Shown piece by piece: positions 1 through 6,356 of a stretch of 10,804 nucleotides of DNA. This stretch comes from CAYQZD01 sp964421875 (GTDB taxonomy: Bacteria > Electryoneota > Tariuqbacteria > Tariuqbacterales > Tariuqbacteraceae): NCBI GenBank assembly GCA_964421875.1, contig CAYQZD010000121.1:1-10804 (forward strand). The letters are read 5' to 3'. The notes below the pieces were generated by a model. The model made no database searches and had not been told where the DNA came from. It saw only the letters and a list, made by a program, of their open reading frames with translations. Made by a program: the position numbers and the translations under genes. Position 1 is the stretch's first letter. The number at the start of each line of letters is the position of its first letter.

Positions 1-72
1 ATTATATTCAATAACTTGTAATGAACTTCCCAAAATTCTTTGGGACAATAGTGATAAATTATTAAGAATAAA

Positions 73-107
73 CCGGATTAACAAAATTTACAGGATTTTT
101 AATACAA
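73..107 (+). repeat. Dispersed GGATTAA..TTTACAGGATTT repeat, copy 1
   Basis: This AT-rich unit shares most of its bases with 10095-10130 in the same orientation: GGATTAAcAAAATTTACAGG here against GGATTAAtAAAATTTACAGG there. In both copies it continues into a T/A-rich tract and then ATACAAT. It is an intergenic dispersed repeat of unknown role. No inverted terminal structure or target duplication is evident. Confidence 0.6.
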
Positions 108-282
108 TTCAATTTCTAAATATATGAACATAAATATATAATAATATAAGATATATCTTGTTGATCATATAAATCATGTCAGGTTTATGAATTAATAAGG
201 CTAAATTAAGTTAAAGGTCTGCAAGCTCGGAAAAATCGCTCCATGTTATCGACTGCCCGTATTCAATACCATCCAACTCGAT

Positions 283-310
283 ACTTGAGACATTAGACTT
301 GAGACTTGTT
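283..310. repeat. Four-unit heptanucleotide tandem repeat
   Basis: Four consecutive seven-base units read ACTTGAG, ACATTAG, ACTTGAG, ACTTGTT. Units 1 and 3 are identical and units 2 and 4 differ by two bases. It resembles the short tandemly repeated heptamers known from several bacterial genomes. It lies about 85 bases upstream of the porin start, outside any gene. Confidence 0.6.
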
Positions 311-382
311 TTAAAAAAAGAAGTGCCACAATTACCGATATTCAGTAACAGTATCTTTCATCTAAATTAATAATCCTAAAAC

Positions 383-389
383 GGAGAGG
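383..389 (+). promoter_or_regulatory. Ribosome binding site of the porin gene
   Basis: The purine run GGAGAGG lies four bases before the ATG at 394. This is a good Shine-Dalgarno match at short spacing, and it fixes the start codon in agreement with the signal peptide that follows. Confidence 0.8.
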
Positions 390-393
390 ATTA

Positions 394-1662
394 ATGAAAA
401 GACTTCTATCATTTCTCATCATTCTATGCCTGGCCGGAAGCGCCCTGGCTAACGGCGTCAGTTTGAACAGCCCCGGCACCAGAGCCATCTCGATGGGGGG
501 AGCGTACATCTCGCACGTAAACGACTACAGCACGCCCTATTGGAATCCCGCAGGCTTAATGAACGTGGAGGGGATGCAGGCTTCATTCTTCATCACCGAT
601 ATTATCCCTATGGCCGGCTATAAAATCGACGCCTACGGGATAGACACCGAAGCGGAAACCAATCACCTCATCGCCCCCAACGCCTCCTTCCTCTGGACCT
701 GCAAATTCAACGATAAGCTGCACTTAGGGCTGTCAGCTATCGTTCCCGCAGGATTGGGAGTGCAATGGAAAGGCGAAGACCTTTCAGCCTTCACCGGCGG
801 TGACGCTATGAAATGGGAAAGCTCCATCGCGGTGATGAACTTCTCGTTGTCAGCGGCGATGAGATTCGGGGACAAGCTGAACTTAGGCGCCGCGTTCCAT
901 CTGGTCAACGGCTCGATGACATTGGATAAGGGACTTGCGAATCCAATGGGGGGTGGCGCGCAGTTTTCCGAGGAATCGAGCGGATGGGGCTTCGGCGCGG
1001 GATTCGGCGCTCAGTATATGGCTACCGATAAAATCACCCTCGGCGCCGCCCTCAGAACCAAGATGGCCATCACTTTCGAGGGCGATGCGGAAAATCCGCT
1101 GATGCCCCTGATGGCGGCAAATCCCGCCGCCCCCACCAAATCCGATTTTGAGCGGGAAATGACCTGGCCGCTGTGGGTAGGCGGAGGGGTCGCTTTCCAA
1201 GCTACCGACAAGCTGCTGCTGGCGCTCGAAGGGCAATGGTCGCAATGGTCGGAGACCCAGGATGTGCTGACAGCGAAGTACGACGACGCCACCTGGGACG
1301 CAGCCTTGACCGCCAGCGACGGGGATAAGCTCTACCTGCACTGGGACGACGCTCTGCAGATCCGCCTTGGCGCTGAATACTTGGTGAACGACCAATGGGC
1401 GGTGCGCGCCGGCGCCTACACAGACCCCGCTCCCGGTCCGGATGAAACTCAGACTATCCTGATACCCAACACCGACTTCACCGGACTTTGCGGAGGATTT
1501 GGCTATAATATGGACAAATGGTCCTTCGATTTCGGGCTGGAATATCTTATTGGCAAAGAGCGTGATATAGATGTTGCGGACGCTACTGACCACAATATGC
1601 CCGGCACCCATACGCTGGACATTTTCGTTCTAAGCGGCGCGGTCACCTACAAGTTCAAATAA
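394..1662 (+). CDS. FadL/OmpP1/TodX-family outer-membrane transport protein
   Basis: The 422-residue product is a predicted outer-membrane beta-barrel that lets hydrophobic substrates (long-chain fatty acids, aromatic compounds) across the outer membrane. Residues 1-19 are a signal peptide: K2/R3, a Leu/Ile core, and Ala-Leu-Ala before Asn20. The mature N-terminus contains the family hallmark, an SPGTRAISMGGAY segment at about residues 26-38 followed by WNPAGL at 50-55, as in the FadL N-terminal plug. Alternating hydrophobic/polar strands rich in W, Y, F and G run to the end, which finishes on a typical barrel strand (AVTYKFK). The length matches the family (about 400-450). The start is fixed by the GGAGAGG site at 383. 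It is a single-gene unit closed by the terminator at 1676. Substrate specificity cannot be read from sequence; a sigma-54 link is not supported here. Confidence 0.9.
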   Translation: MKRLLSFLIILCLAGSALANGVSLNSPGTRAISMGGAYISHVNDYSTPYWNPAGLMNVEGMQASFFITDIIPMAGYKIDAYGIDTEAETNHLIAPNASFLWTCKFNDKLHLGLSAIVPAGLGVQWKGEDLSAFTGGDAMKWESSIAVMNFSLSAAMRFGDKLNLGAAFHLVNGSMTLDKGLANPMGGGAQFSEESSGWGFGAGFGAQYMATDKITLGAALRTKMAITFEGDAENPLMPLMAANPAAPTKSDFEREMTWPLWVGGGVAFQATDKLLLALEGQWSQWSETQDVLTAKYDDATWDAALTASDGDKLYLHWDDALQIRLGAEYLVNDQWAVRAGAYTDPAPGPDETQTILIPNTDFTGLCGGFGYNMDKWSFDFGLEYLIGKERDIDVADATDHNMPGTHTLDIFVLSGAVTYKFK

Positions 1663-1675
1663 ACGTTGAACTTAG

Positions 1676-1711
1676 AAAAAACGCCGGGTCTTGCAGGGCT
1701 CGGCGTTTTTT
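1676..1711 (+). terminator. Strong intrinsic terminator after the porin gene
   Basis: An 11-bp perfect stem pairs AAAAAACGCCG (1676-1686) with CGGCGTTTTTT (1701-1711), with a 14-base loop that can pair a little further. The T-run on the plus strand and the A-run on the other side make it usable in both directions, so it can also protect against minus-strand transcripts from the ATPase gene. It starts 13 bases after the porin stop codon. Confidence 0.9.
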
Positions 1712-2176
1712 CGTTAATAACCTTTTCATTCCGCATATACTTCCTCGTTCCCACACACCTGCGTGGGAATGCATACAACTGCATGTGTCGCAAATTCCCT
1801 GCACTATGCTGCTATACAACTATAAAACAATAAGATACAATTGACTGCGGAAATCCGACACCATAGAGAAACGCAAACGAAACGTTCGATACTTATACCC
1901 GGGGAGAGGTCCCCCCGGAATTTGTAAAGCCCCCTCTCAGGTAATATACCAATATGCTGAACATTTGTCAAGTTTTTGAGGTGAAAAAGTTGATTTGTAC
2001 TTAAGGGCTTATACTTAGAGGCCCGGGCGGTTTCTTGAAAATAGAGTTTTCAGTAGGGGGGCTCAAGTTAGGGCTAGCGGCTGCCCGCCCCGGCAAATAT
2101 GGATTCCGGTTGTGCGGAAATGGTATGCGGCGGGTTGAAATCCACCCTGCGACTGACATAACACGGAATAAAGTGT
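1712..2176. other. Gene-free spacer between convergent genes, with decayed repeats
   Basis: No supported gene is present. The stretch contains an inverted copy of the CATTCCCACGC hairpin repeat (1741-1774) and a decayed half-copy of the GGTGTCGGG palindrome (about 1845-1863, reading TGCGGAAATCCGACACC). It also has a GAGAGG/CCTCTC pairing (1904-1909 with 1933-1938), a GCCCGGGC palindrome near 2022-2029, and a decayed GGATTCCGG..CGGAA-type repeat around 2102-2121. A short open frame starting at 2035 has no ribosome site and no recognisable product, and it runs into the ATPase gene on the other strand. Confidence 0.55.
1741..1774 (-). repeat. REP-like CATTCCCACGC hairpin, inverted copy
   Basis: Read on the minus strand this matches the units at 4441-4472 and 6222-6252: ATTCCCACGCAGG, then a central variation, then GTGGGAACGAGGAA. 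Its stem (1748-1756 with 1761-1769) carries one mismatch, so it is an older or degenerate copy. It lies in opposite orientation to the other two, just beyond the porin terminator. Confidence 0.75.
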
Positions 2177-4360
2177 TCACTTCAAATGTTCGAGGATGGA
2201 CCGGAAGGTTTCCCTCTGCTCGGGGAAAAGGCTGAGTACGGCGTCGACTTCTGTCTTCCCCTCCGCCTGCCTCTGCGTAAGTGTGAGCAGATGAATCCTG
2301 CGAGGCAGTTCACTCATTCCCGCCCGGAGACAGATTTCCATCAAACGTTCCGACACCGCCCTCCCCCCAAATTTCGCTGCGGCGAAAAAATATCTTACGG
2401 TAATCTCTTGCGCAGACCGACGTTCAAAATCCTCCAGGAAAGTGACAGCGTTCACCAGCGCTTTTTCCGCCTGTCCGAAATCGGCGGACTCCAGCCTCCG
2501 TATCGATTCCAACAACGACGCTGCGAATCCGAGTTTACTCATTGCCGCCCTCATTGCGCTTTGGCGGCAGGCTTCCAGAAATACGGTGCAGTATTTCGCG
2601 CAGAGTGAGTACCTTTTTTCTTCGAAGGCGATGTCGGCGGCAGCGCTTCCTGCTATTATGTTATCCTTTTCCAGGGATACCGCGCTTTCAAATTGATAGA
2701 GCGCCTGGGACAGTTCTCCCTCTTCCCATTTCAGATTACCCGTTCCAATCAGCCCCGGCGCAAAATTGGGGTCGACCTTGACCGCGCGGACGAAGTATTC
2801 CCGGGCTTTTTTTCGGGCGCCTTCGATTCGCAGAATCGCGCCTAATCCGGCGTAGGGGTGGGGAAACTTGTCGCTGGCTTTAATCCCCTCCAAAAAGCAA
2901 TTCCTGGCGTTGGAAAAATCCTGCTTCTCGAAATAGAGACTGCCTAAGTTTATCCAGAGCAGGGGATTCCTTTCGCCCTGGTTATAGCTGTTCTTCAGCG
3001 CGGAGAGCGCTCCCTGCATCCGCCCCATTTTTATTCGGCATACCCCCGTATAAAACATACACCTTGCGGAACGGAGTTTCTGTCCCATATTGAGGGATCG
3101 CTCCGCTTCGATCTCCATCAAGTGTTCAAGTTTTTCAAGTTCTTCACTTCTGAGATAACCGGATGCGGTTTTTGTCAGGTCCGGATACTTCTCCCTAGGA
3201 AGTACATCAGGGCTTAAGAGAAATCTGACTTCATCATCAGGACGCCTTTTTTCACAGTGATTTTTTCGAATGTACTGCCTTAGCGTATCTGCCGGCGTTA
3301 ATCTCGATTCAATCCATTCCTTCCAATCCCGGGTTAAGGTGAAAAAACCGGACTTGCAGCCTCTTACCCTCCGATATATCCAATAGCGGAAGAGCAAGTC
3401 TTTGAATCGGTGTCTCACTCCTCCGGACTCCCTTTCCGCCGGAATTATAATACCCATATCCCGCATTCGTTTGAGCTGGGCGGTGACTACGGGAATCCCG
3501 GATCCCGCTGCAACCGCGGCTTCTTTCAAGGCGAGCATTCCTTCCGATGCCGCCAGCGTCATCAGTATGCGCCTCTGCTGGGCGGACAACCGCTCCAGCG
3601 CAGCGCTGTATCGGTGAGTAAGGGCATCGAGAAGTCGGTCTATCATCTGGGGTTCTGTGGCTGTTTCATCCAGCAGAGTTATCACCGCCAGTTTTAGGGC
3701 GAAGAGCGGTCTCCGGGGGATGAAATCGTAAGCCTCGAATACAGCGCATACCCGCTTAACCGCCGCTTCGGACAAGCCCCGTTTCTTTAAAAGCTCCCCA
3801 GTCTGCGGGACAGTTAAATCATTGATATTTATGTGTTTGCATTCTGTCAAAGTATCCGGTGTTTCGTCGTCCAGGAATAGAACCAGCATCATTCCGGCTT
3901 GGACTGCGGCTTTTAGAGCCTTTCTCCAATCCGCGCCTAAAACCTCAGCCGGCCTCTCCATTACCAGCAAGGTTTTCTCTATTCCTGCCCTTTCCGCAGT
4001 TTCGATTTCCGTCCCGGGTTTTGCGATAATCCCTCCCTTCATAACGCAGTCGAGGAACTCACCGGCTTTAACGGCGGCACAGTTTTCCGGATTCAGATGA
4101 AGCGTGTTGAGTTCCGTCATCCCGTTTAGCGCTATTTTCGCCAGCAACAATGCGGCGAGATGCGATTTTCCGCAGCCCATCGCGCCTTTGAAGCAGAAAT
4201 GCCGGGGGGGCTTTCCGGAGTTGTATTCGACCGCCGCCCGGAGGGCCGATTCCACTCCGCTGGCGTCTCCCGCTGTCAATGCGACTATATCTTCAAGGGA
4301 TAGGTATTCCGGGAGGGTTATAAGTGTATTGTAGTTCATAGACTTCGACAGCATATACAT
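2177..4360 (-). CDS. P-loop (AAA/STAND-like) ATPase with winged helix and C-terminal TPR repeats
   Basis: The 727-residue product is a predicted cytoplasmic ATPase of unassigned role. Residues 59-66 (GAMGCGKS) are a Walker A loop. A hydrophobic run ending in DDE (159-166, LVLFLDDE) fits Walker B. Residues about 252-320 resemble a winged-helix domain and end in an FKDLLFRYW segment (319-327), reminiscent of archaeal-type ATPase_2/STAND proteins. Residues about 433-600 hold three to four TPR units, with LLWINLGSLYFEKQDFSNA, then PYAGLGAILRIEGARKKA, then APGLIGTGNLKWEEGELSQA. Nucleotide switch plus TPR is typical of signal-sensing or scaffold ATPases. No nuclease, protease or other effector domain is visible, so a defence role cannot be claimed. 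Neither Met1 nor Met8 has a good ribosome site, so the start may shift by seven residues. The gene stands alone, convergent with the porin gene. Confidence 0.8.
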   Translation of the reverse strand: MYMLSKSMNYNTLITLPEYLSLEDIVALTAGDASGVESALRAAVEYNSGKPPRHFCFKGAMGCGKSHLAALLLAKIALNGMTELNTLHLNPENCAAVKAGEFLDCVMKGGIIAKPGTEIETAERAGIEKTLLVMERPAEVLGADWRKALKAAVQAGMMLVLFLDDETPDTLTECKHININDLTVPQTGELLKKRGLSEAAVKRVCAVFEAYDFIPRRPLFALKLAVITLLDETATEPQMIDRLLDALTHRYSAALERLSAQQRRILMTLAASEGMLALKEAAVAAGSGIPVVTAQLKRMRDMGIIIPAERESGGVRHRFKDLLFRYWIYRRVRGCKSGFFTLTRDWKEWIESRLTPADTLRQYIRKNHCEKRRPDDEVRFLLSPDVLPREKYPDLTKTASGYLRSEELEKLEHLMEIEAERSLNMGQKLRSARCMFYTGVCRIKMGRMQGALSALKNSYNQGERNPLLWINLGSLYFEKQDFSNARNCFLEGIKASDKFPHPYAGLGAILRIEGARKKAREYFVRAVKVDPNFAPGLIGTGNLKWEEGELSQALYQFESAVSLEKDNIIAGSAAADIAFEEKRYSLCAKYCTVFLEACRQSAMRAAMSKLGFAASLLESIRRLESADFGQAEKALVNAVTFLEDFERRSAQEITVRYFFAAAKFGGRAVSERLMEICLRAGMSELPRRIHLLTLTQRQAEGKTEVDAVLSLFPEQRETFRSILEHLK

Positions 4361-4375
4361 AAATAACAGTTATTT
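4361..4375. promoter_or_regulatory. Perfect palindrome abutting the ATPase start codon
   Basis: AAATAACAGTTATTT is a perfect 7-bp inverted repeat around one central base, touching the assigned ATG of the ATPase gene. It occupies the place where a ribosome site would be. It could be an operator, or a weak leader hairpin joined to the next stem at 4376-4401. Its function is unproven. Confidence 0.4.
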
Positions 4376-4404
4376 GGTGTTGGGCGCTGAGACCCGACAC
4401 CACG
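4376..4404. repeat. GGTGTCGGG palindrome, copy in the ATPase leader
   Basis: GGTGTTGGG (4376-4384) pairs with CCCGACACC (4393-4401) around an eight-base loop, with one G-T pair. It belongs to the same repeat family as 5891-5920, 7891-7920 and part of 7961-7989. Together with 4416-4440 it forms a composite unit shared with 5891-5956. Confidence 0.75.
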
Positions 4405-4415
4405 GTAAAGTTCTA

Positions 4416-4440
4416 ATTCACTGGCTATTACGGCTATTAT
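4416..4440 (+). repeat. ATTCACTGGCTATTACGGCT repeat, copy 1
   Basis: Twenty bases, ATTCACTGGCTATTACGGCT, recur exactly at 5931-5950, and the similarity continues for a few bases. In both places the unit follows a GGTGTCGGG palindrome by about 10-15 bases. Confidence 0.8.
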
Positions 4441-4472
4441 GCATTCCCACGCAGGAGCGTGGGAACGAGGAA
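4441..4472 (+). repeat. REP-like CATTCCCACGC hairpin, copy 2
   Basis: TTCCCACGC (4444-4452) pairs with GCGTGGGAA (4457-4465) around AGGA, followed by CGAGGAA. It is identical over the core to 6222-6252. This hairpin type is widespread as an intergenic repeat in bacteria. It lies between the ATPase and DUF89 genes. Confidence 0.85.
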
Positions 4473-4515
4473 ATGTCAGGTCTCCGCTTCGCTAAAGGCA
4501 TAACATAACGCCTAT

Positions 4516-4536
4516 GTCGGCTTTGAATAAGCCGAC
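4516..4536. repeat. GTCGGCTT hairpin
   Basis: A perfect 8-bp stem pairs GTCGGCTT (4516-4523) with AAGCCGAC (4529-4536) around TGAAT. No T-run follows on either strand, so it is better seen as another intergenic palindrome than as a standard terminator. It lies about 90 bases downstream of the DUF89 stop and could still slow or protect the transcript end. Confidence 0.6.
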
Positions 4537-4624
4537 CTACACCAACCAAGATACTCGGTAGTGAAGACTTTGTCAAACTATAACAAGGGAAATAACAGAT
4601 TTGATATATGAGGTAAGATATATT

Positions 4625-5482
4625 CTAAGGGCGGCTGAAGATGACGGCGATATTTCCGTCGGCGACACCGGCGTCCCTGGCAATCACGGGACATTTGGCT
4701 TTAAAGAGAAAGCAGAGGTTTCCATGGTAATCGCTGAGGGTTTCATAATTCCCCTGACCTTTGGCGATAATCAGATCGGCTTGAGCCATTTTAAGACGCA
4801 GTTCCGGGTTCGATTCCTGGGGAATCAGCCCGGGCACATCGGAGCCGCTGTCTATCACTTCCACAATTTCGGTCAGCCCGGTTTCGCGGGCGTCTTTCAT
4901 CGTGGCGTCGTTTATCACCGGTTTTCCCCGGACAACGTATGTTACTTTCTCCGGCGGCATCAATTCAATCAAAAGGCGGTCAAAGAGGATTTCACCGGCG
5001 TTGTCACCAACATAGAGTATGAAATCCGCCGCATCTACCTCCCTTTTGAACCGTTTCAGCGCGCCGGGCGGCAGGGGCTGTTTCAGGGATTCTTCGATGG
5101 AATTTAGGATTTTATCTTCTTCCACTTCGCCAAAGACTCCCATATCGATGATGTTGCCAGCAATCGCCAGCCTCAAAGCGGTTTCGGCGGGGTCGGGGGA
5201 CTTTTCGATGCGCTGTTTCAAATCGGGATAAAGCTTTAGCGCCATTCGGTTGAACCTGGCTTTGTCCTCGCGGTAAGGATCTGCATCTCCGATTTTCTCC
5301 GCAATGATATGGTCGATGGTCTGCTTCATTTTGGGCGGAGATTGGGAATAATCCATCCGGGCGAGGGCTTTCAGGATTTTTCGCATAATCTCCGCCTGGT
5401 TTTCATAATCTAAGTTCAGGTTTTGCACCGCTTCCAGAGTTTGGCGGACGAAACAGGGTATGCATTCAAGATAGGTTTTCAT
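4625..5482 (-). CDS. DUF89 / ARMT1-like metal-dependent phosphatase with N-terminal CxxC
   Basis: The 285-residue product belongs to the DUF89 family, whose characterised members are metal-dependent phosphatases proposed to remove harmful phosphorylated metabolites. It opens with MKTYLECIPCF, the Cys7/Cys10 signature of the prokaryotic subfamily. Further motifs in order are AGNIID (108-113), GDNAGE (159-164, predicted metal-binding Asp-Asn), RGKPVINDAT (185-194, second conserved Asn-Asp), AKGQGNYE (240-247) and KAKCPVIA (261-268). Length is normal for the subfamily, and no key motif is missing. It is the second gene of an operon: its start lies 11 bases after the zinc-ribbon stop, with only a weak upstream GGAA, so translational coupling is likely. 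Transcription is inferred from the sigma-54 promoter at 5779. The true substrate is unknown. Confidence 0.9.
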   Translation of the reverse strand: MKTYLECIPCFVRQTLEAVQNLNLDYENQAEIMRKILKALARMDYSQSPPKMKQTIDHIIAEKIGDADPYREDKARFNRMALKLYPDLKQRIEKSPDPAETALRLAIAGNIIDMGVFGEVEEDKILNSIEESLKQPLPPGALKRFKREVDAADFILYVGDNAGEILFDRLLIELMPPEKVTYVVRGKPVINDATMKDARETGLTEIVEVIDSGSDVPGLIPQESNPELRLKMAQADLIIAKGQGNYETLSDYHGNLCFLFKAKCPVIARDAGVADGNIAVIFSRP

Positions 5483-5493
5483 AAGCGGTCAGG

Positions 5494-5724
5494 CTATTCC
5501 CGGATCATATTGGTTCCGCATTTGGGGCATTTGATTTCATAGCAGGGTTGTCCCTGCCGGTGCGGGGCTTTTTCTCCGCATTGGGGGCACACACAGTTAC
5601 CTTCCGGGCCGAAACCTTGCCCAGCGCCGCTTCCGCCTCCGGGTCCCATACCGCGGCCTCTTCCCTGCCCCCGTCCTCTGCCTCCGCCGCCGGAACCTTG
5701 ACCGCCGCCTCTTCCTTGATTCAT
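5494..5724 (-). CDS. Small Gly/Arg-rich zinc-ribbon protein
   Basis: The 76-residue product has two parts. Residues 3 to about 43 are almost all Gly, Arg, Gln and Met in RGGG/GRGRG patterns, an RGG-like disordered tail that may bind nucleic acid. Residues 44-76 form a compact ribbon with six cysteines (C44, C46, C49, C61, C66, C69) and H55, including CPQCG and CPKCG knuckles, ending MIRE. It probably binds zinc, though an Fe-S centre cannot be excluded. A 14-codon longer frame exists, but AGGAG (5730-5734) lies five bases before this ATG. The longer start at 5766 would sit essentially at the predicted transcription start, so the shorter protein is preferred. Similar small glycine-rich ribbon proteins occur, as I recall, near NifX/NifB-like and Mrp/ORP-type genes. 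It is the first gene of the operon with DUF89. Confidence 0.8.
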   Translation of the reverse strand: MNQGRGGGQGSGGGGRGRGQGRGRGMGPGGGSGAGQGFGPEGNCVCPQCGEKAPHRQGQPCYEIKCPKCGTNMIRE

Positions 5725-5729
5725 AATTA

Positions 5730-5734
5730 CTCCT
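5730..5734 (-). promoter_or_regulatory. Ribosome binding site of the zinc-ribbon gene
   Basis: On the minus strand AAGGAGT precedes ATG at 5724, with five bases between AGGAG and the start codon. This decides the start against the upstream in-frame ATGs. Confidence 0.85.
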
Positions 5735-5778
5735 TTCTTTTCCTTCATATTAAAGCTGTTTTTCATAGTAATTATGAG

Positions 5779-5794
5779 TGCAATCTTTGTGCCA
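5779..5794 (-). promoter_or_regulatory. Sigma-54 (-24/-12) promoter of the zinc-ribbon/DUF89 operon
   Basis: Read on the minus strand the sequence is TGGCACAAAGATTGCA. The RpoN consensus is TGGCACG-N4-TTGCA; only the G after TGGCAC differs, and the GG-GC spacing is exact. Transcription should begin about 12 bases past the GC, near 5768, leaving a leader of roughly 45 bases with the AGGAG site. The activator gene at 6357-7715 lies upstream on the same strand, which supports a functional promoter. Confidence 0.88.
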
Positions 5795-5890
5795 GGGGGA
5801 TTTTCCGGGGGAGGTTAATGGGCGTTATCAGTGTAATTTCATAGATGCAGCGGTTCTCACTGTTTTCTCTTATGGCTATTGTCAATTGTT

Positions 5891-5920
5891 TGGTATTGGG
5901 TGCGGAGATCCTGCGCCACG
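5891..5920. repeat. GGTGTCGGG palindrome family, copy upstream of the sigma-54 promoter
   Basis: TGGTATTGGGTGCGGAGATC followed by CTGCGCCACG matches the copies at 4375-4404 and 7891-7920, with substitutions that weaken the stem. The right half (TCCTGCGCC) is shared with 7977-7985. The copy starts about 97 bases upstream of the -24 element. Confidence 0.65.
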
Positions 5921-5930
5921 AAGCGTTTTG

Positions 5931-5956
5931 ATTCACTGGCTATTACGGCTAATATG
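5931..5956 (+). repeat. ATTCACTGGCTATTACGGCT repeat, copy 2
   Basis: It matches 4416-4435 exactly over 20 bases, and one substitution (AATATG against ATTATG) follows. It again lies about ten bases after a GGTGTCGGG-type palindrome, so the two elements move or spread as a single composite unit. Confidence 0.8.
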
Positions 5957-6106
5957 TCTATTTATTAGGCGTTTCACATGTCTACCTTAAGGTGGATTCA
6001 GAGCCGCCGGTAATGCCGCAGAGTGCGGGCAATCTGTCTGAAAACAGGAAAAAACGAAAAATATTAGGTTTACCGAATATTGTATCCTATTGATTATTTG
6101 CAATTT

Positions 6107-6134
6107 CTGGATTCCCGCTTTCGCGGGAATGACA
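6107..6134 (+). repeat. REP-like GGATTCCCGC hairpin, copy 1
   Basis: ATTCCCGC (6111-6118) pairs perfectly with GCGGGAAT (6123-6130) around four bases, with the CTGG and GACA flanks typical of this common repeat. A sister copy lies at 10357-10384, and a related pair at 10164-10230. Confidence 0.85.
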
Positions 6135-6221
6135 AATTCTGGGTATTCTCGGACAGACTGCGGGGACTCTGCAGCGTAGTGGGTCTCTTCTGCGCTAAAG
6201 GTATAATAGGACGCGGATATT

Positions 6222-6252
6222 CATTCCCACGCAGGAGCGTGGGAACGAGGAA
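6222..6252 (+). repeat. REP-like CATTCCCACGC hairpin, copy 3
   Basis: TTCCCACGC (6224-6232) pairs with GCGTGGGAA (6237-6245) around AGGA, followed by CGAGGAA. The bases just before it (about 6182-6213, GGTCTC..GCGCTAAAGG) resemble those just after copy 2 (about 4480-4512). The two loci are therefore rearranged versions of a larger repeat mosaic. Confidence 0.85.
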
Positions 6253-6356
6253 AAAAAGCATTTATAATGCAAATTCGCTAACAATGCTTGAGATTCGCCG
6301 TTCAGGAGTATAAAGTCCGCACCGTTATCAGTCGGATTCACTGCGAAAACGCTACT

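Larger units (their letters stand above)
1..393. other. AT-rich gene-free left flank
   Basis: No convincing reading frame is present on either strand. The first 200 bases are very AT-rich. At 73-107 there is a GGATTAACAAAATTTACAGG-type sequence that recurs at 10095-10130. A heptad tandem repeat lies at 283-310. The last bases before 394 hold the ribosome binding site of the porin gene. I could not pick a convincing -35/-10 pair for that gene, although its promoter must lie in this stretch unless it is read from outside the window. Confidence 0.6.
5795..6356. other. Spacer between regulator gene and its probable target operon
   Basis: No supported gene is present. The part next to the sigma-54 promoter (5795 to about 5960) is where activator-binding sites would be expected. 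It contains the palindrome repeat 5891-5920 and the 5931-5956 unit. The rest holds two more REP-like hairpins (6107-6134, 6222-6252) and a hairpin-prone TGCCGCA..TGCGGGCA stretch near 6012-6030. Open frames on the plus strand here only translate the repeats. No clear terminator follows the regulator stop at 6357. Confidence 0.55.

Noticed and set aside
883..1611. 242-codon minus-strand frame opposite the porin gene
   Set aside because: It is a shadow of the porin codon pattern. The plus-strand protein has a signal peptide and family motifs.
2035..2235. Plus-strand open frame of 66 codons with a non-ATG start
   Set aside because: No ribosome site, no recognisable product, and overlap with the 3' end of the ATPase gene.
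2177..4360. Reading the ATPase-TPR gene as an anti-phage defence gene
   Set aside because: No effector domain, no partner gene and no mobile-element context is visible in the window. The STAND resemblance alone is not enough.
4801..4822. tRNA T-loop-like sequence GGTTCGATTCC
   Set aside because: It lies inside the DUF89 gene and encodes conserved protein sequence on the minus strand. No acceptor or anticodon arm surrounds it.
5725..5766. Upstream in-frame ATGs of the zinc-ribbon gene
   Set aside because: The AGGAG site fits the inner ATG, and the outer one sits at the predicted sigma-54 transcription start, leaving no leader.
6080..6313. Plus-strand open frame of 77 codons
   Set aside because: Its translation (LDSRFRGND..) is the product of REP hairpins commonly seen in intergenic repeats, and it has no ribosome site.
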